Shown here: positions 62,338 through 64,000 of the stretch, one piece after another
How the letters are laid out: the number at the start of each line of letters is the position of its first letter
Position numbering within the stretch: the stretch's first letter is position 1
NCBI RefSeq assembly: GCF_029094525.1
Contig: NZ_CP119107.1
Coordinates: forward strand, 2,418,001 to 2,482,000
Length of the DNA stretch: 64,000 nt
DNA from: Pullulanibacillus sp. KACC 23026
GTDB taxonomy: Bacteria > Bacillota > Bacilli > Bacillales > Sporolactobacillaceae
Direction of reading: 5' to 3'
The notes under the pieces: generated by a model
The model's input: the letters and a program-made list of their open reading frames with translations, nothing else
Told to the model about the DNA's origin: nothing
The model's database searches: none
Made by a program: the position numbers and the translations under genes

Positions 62338-63165
62338 ATGAAAAAAGGGATTCTTTCGATCACGCTCCTGTCCTTCACTCTTTTTTCAATCAGTGGCTGC
62401 GGAGCACAACCATTAGGCAACCGAAATGTCGGCCAGCATAACACAAAGGATGTCATCTATACCAAACATGGAAAAATTTCTGGTAAAGCCTTAACAGGAC
62501 CGGATTCAGTTAGCGATTTAACGAGTCAACATCCATTTTCATGGTCTCAGTCGTTGGGAAGTCTGCATCATGTCTATAATTCACCTACGAATTATGTTGA
62601 GCAACCTAATAACTCGCCTGATACCCTTCCCAAGGAACCGAATGACCAGACGAATCCAACCAAGTATAATGTGGCACCAACACCAAACAAGCAAAGTGAT
62701 GGAGACATTACCAACGTTCCAAACACTAATACAAAATCAAGTTCTTCACAGAAAAATATACCAAAGACAAATACCACGATTAATCAAATGGATGCTCTCG
62801 CCAAGCAAGTGATTCAAATTGTCAATAAAACAAGACAAGATAAAGGCTTGCCGGCCCTAAAAACGGATCCAGAGCTAGTTAAAATGGCGAATTTAAAAGC
62901 CCAGGATATGCTAGCGCACGATTACTTTTCACATACAAGCCCTACTTATGGCTCACCGTTTGATATGATGAACAAGCTAGGCATCACCTATCAATCGGCT
63001 GGAGAAAACATTGCTGAAGGTCAATCAAGTGCAACTAAAGTGATGACCGATTGGATGAACAGCCCAGGACACAGAGCGAATATTTTAAGTAAGGATTATA
63101 CCTATATAGGTGTCGGGCATACAACCAATAAAGGGATTTGGGTTCAAGAATTTATCAAAAAATAA
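62338..63165 (+). CDS. CAP-domain lipoprotein (YkwD-like)
   Basis: This 275-residue exported protein has a signal peptide with lipobox SGC (Cys at about residue 21), a long Asn/Thr/Pro/Ser-rich linker (about residues 25-150) and a C-terminal CAP/SCP domain. The domain shows VNKTRQDKGLPALKTDPELVKMA, HDYFSHTSP, AGENIAEGQ and MNSPGHRANILSKDYTYIGVG. CAP proteins of spore formers are often spore- or wall-associated, but the function here is not clear. AAAGGAG precedes ATG 62338. Confidence 0.92.
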   Translation: MKKGILSITLLSFTLFSISGCGAQPLGNRNVGQHNTKDVIYTKHGKISGKALTGPDSVSDLTSQHPFSWSQSLGSLHHVYNSPTNYVEQPNNSPDTLPKEPNDQTNPTKYNVAPTPNKQSDGDITNVPNTNTKSSSSQKNIPKTNTTINQMDALAKQVIQIVNKTRQDKGLPALKTDPELVKMANLKAQDMLAHDYFSHTSPTYGSPFDMMNKLGITYQSAGENIAEGQSSATKVMTDWMNSPGHRANILSKDYTYIGVGHTTNKGIWVQEFIKK

Positions 63166-63172
63166 GTGATGA

Positions 63173-63220
63173 GGACAGATCTCTGCTCAAACGTTTAAAA
63201 GAGGTCTGTCCCTTATTAAG
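63173..63220. terminator. Bidirectional terminator
   Basis: GGACAGATCTCT pairs with AGAGGTCTGTCC (one mismatch) between convergent genes; the loop contains the small palindrome AAACGTTT. Confidence 0.7.
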
Positions 63221-63226
63221 TCTAAT

Positions 63227-64000
63227 TTAGCGGTGCTTTCTCATGATCCTCTCAACAACGGTCTCGAAATCATCTGGTTTTAAAAATTCAACAGGTGAAT
63301 AACCGCCTTTATTAAAAATAATGGAATCGCTCTCGATCACAAGCACATAGCGCCCATTGACTTTAGAAAAATGGATCTGATCACCAAAATCTGACAATAA
63401 TCCCTTCACAAAAATATGATCCATATTGACCTTTAATTCAAGGTCAGGCGTTTGTTCAACAAAATGAGAGGCCGCTTCCTGAACTTGTTCAGTCGTTAAT
63501 GTTTCCTTGATCGACCGTTCCGGCTGCTCTCCCCAGTTTTCCATCATGGCTTCATATTGAGTGCGTTCCTCACTGTTCTCCTCATAATTTTGCTGAATAT
63601 GCTCCATCACCATCTCTTGAACCTGTTCTCTTACAATTTGTGGCATAGAGGCCTCATACTCCACATACTTAAGAAAGTCTTCAAAGTAACGCGCATGGGA
63701 AGCTTGATGAATTTTAAGTTCGGCTTCTTCAAGCATGCCTTCCTCCGGCATATAAGGATATTGAATGGATTTCATATTTTTCGTCGTGATAGCTCGGTCC
63801 ACATTTTGAATCAGTGTGGCTTCGTCTGTTATAGTAGCTACCTTTTGCTCATAATCACATTTCATGATAAAAACAAAGGGTTCATCAAAATAGCGAGTTA
63901 ATTTTGCCAAGGCGACAATAAAGACTCCTCCCCGAACGGCTGCTGTATCGAGATAGAGTCGAACAAGTTGTTCCGCTTGTTGTTGAAAGTTTTCGGCTGA
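63227..64000 (-). CDS. DUF3900-like protein, N-terminal part outside the window
   Basis: The frame runs open across the right edge, so the gene start is beyond the window. The visible 257 residues begin with SAENFQQQAEQLVRLYLDTA and VRGGVFIVALAKLTRYFDEP, a pattern I recall from the DUF3900 family of bacilli. A long acidic helical region and a conserved C-terminal beta-rich part (IHFSKVNGRYVLVIESDSI) follow. An internal TTG at 63910 could be mistaken for the start, but the upstream residues look like genuine family sequence. The function is unknown. Confidence 0.75.
   Translation of the reverse strand, partial: SAENFQQQAEQLVRLYLDTAAVRGGVFIVALAKLTRYFDEPFVFIMKCDYEQKVATITDEATLIQNVDRAITTKNMKSIQYPYMPEEGMLEEAELKIHQASHARYFEDFLKYVEYEASMPQIVREQVQEMVMEHIQQNYEENSEERTQYEAMMENWGEQPERSIKETLTTEQVQEAASHFVEQTPDLELKVNMDHIFVKGLLSDFGDQIHFSKVNGRYVLVIESDSIIFNKGGYSPVEFLKPDDFETVVERIMRKHR

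Noticed and set aside
1-64000. CRISPR arrays, tRNA or rRNA genes, intact transposases
   Set aside because: I looked for regular short repeats, cloverleaf or rRNA signatures and transposase motifs on both strands and saw none.

Overview
The window looks like a stretch of chromosome from a low-to-moderate GC, endospore-forming member of the Bacillales. The evidence is a conserved core block in Bacillus-like order (mrfA-mrfB, ypsA-gpsB-rnpB-rlmL/ypsC, ypwA, parE-parC), a Bacillus-type (class B) RNase P RNA, three YjcZ-type tiny sporulation membrane proteins, HelD, and strong Shine-Dalgarno sites with frequent TTG starts. A Sporolactobacillaceae-like or Bacillaceae-like host is plausible, but I cannot fix the genus. 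No rRNA, tRNA, CRISPR array or intact insertion sequence was seen.

Region 1 (about 0.6-16.9 kb) is an accessory amino-sugar or glycoside locus. It holds a ROK repressor, a CUT1 ABC importer (lipoprotein plus two permeases, no ATPase) behind two good cre boxes, a BadF-type sugar kinase, a GH4 phospho-beta-glucosidase-type enzyme, an Eis-like acetyltransferase, two Gfo/Idh/MocA dehydrogenases, an MFS transporter, two glucosamine/galactosamine-6-phosphate deaminase-family proteins, a ROK kinase and a second GH4 enzyme of the CHG type. No GlcNAc-6-P deacetylase is present, so the substrate may be a non-acetylated glucosaminide.

Region 2 (17-28.3 kb) is housekeeping and DNA repair. It includes a decayed partial copy of the thioredoxin-domain gene yyaL, a small protein followed by a frameshifted retropepsin-like gene, yyaL itself, the mitomycin repair pair mrfA-mrfB, ypsA, gpsB, rnpB and an rRNA methyltransferase whose ribosome binding site lies in a hairpin.

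Region 3 (28.5-34.1 kb) is the most interesting part. It is a LacI-controlled catabolic locus resembling the Pseudomonas 2-ketogluconate operon (KguE-, KguK- and KguT-like proteins plus a LacI regulator). Instead of the reductase KguD it carries a hexulose-phosphate synthase / ketogulonate-phosphate decarboxylase-family protein and a phosphohexuloisomerase-family protein. I propose a redox-neutral route: 2-keto-6-phosphogluconate is isomerised to the 3-keto acid and then decarboxylated to ribulose 5-phosphate. Two matching near-palindromic operators, one directly on a good sigma-A promoter, tie the parts together.

Region 4 (34.3-52.2 kb) contains an orphan phage holin, carboxypeptidase YpwA, a CoA-binding protein, topoisomerase IV, a phosphoesterase, three tandem YjcZ-like genes, a decayed MFS gene, HelD, DinB-family and other small genes, the alaR-alaT pair, purU and a XerS-type recombinase.

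Region 5 (52.9-64 kb) contains a MarR-controlled drug exporter with three operator copies placed on the promoters, an FUSC-type membrane protein, a cold shock protein with a long leader, a HadA/HadB-like dehydratase pair with a FabG-like reductase, a Ca2+/H+ exchanger, a CHY zinc finger protein, a DUF2512 membrane protein, a CAP-domain lipoprotein and a DUF3900-like gene cut by the window end.
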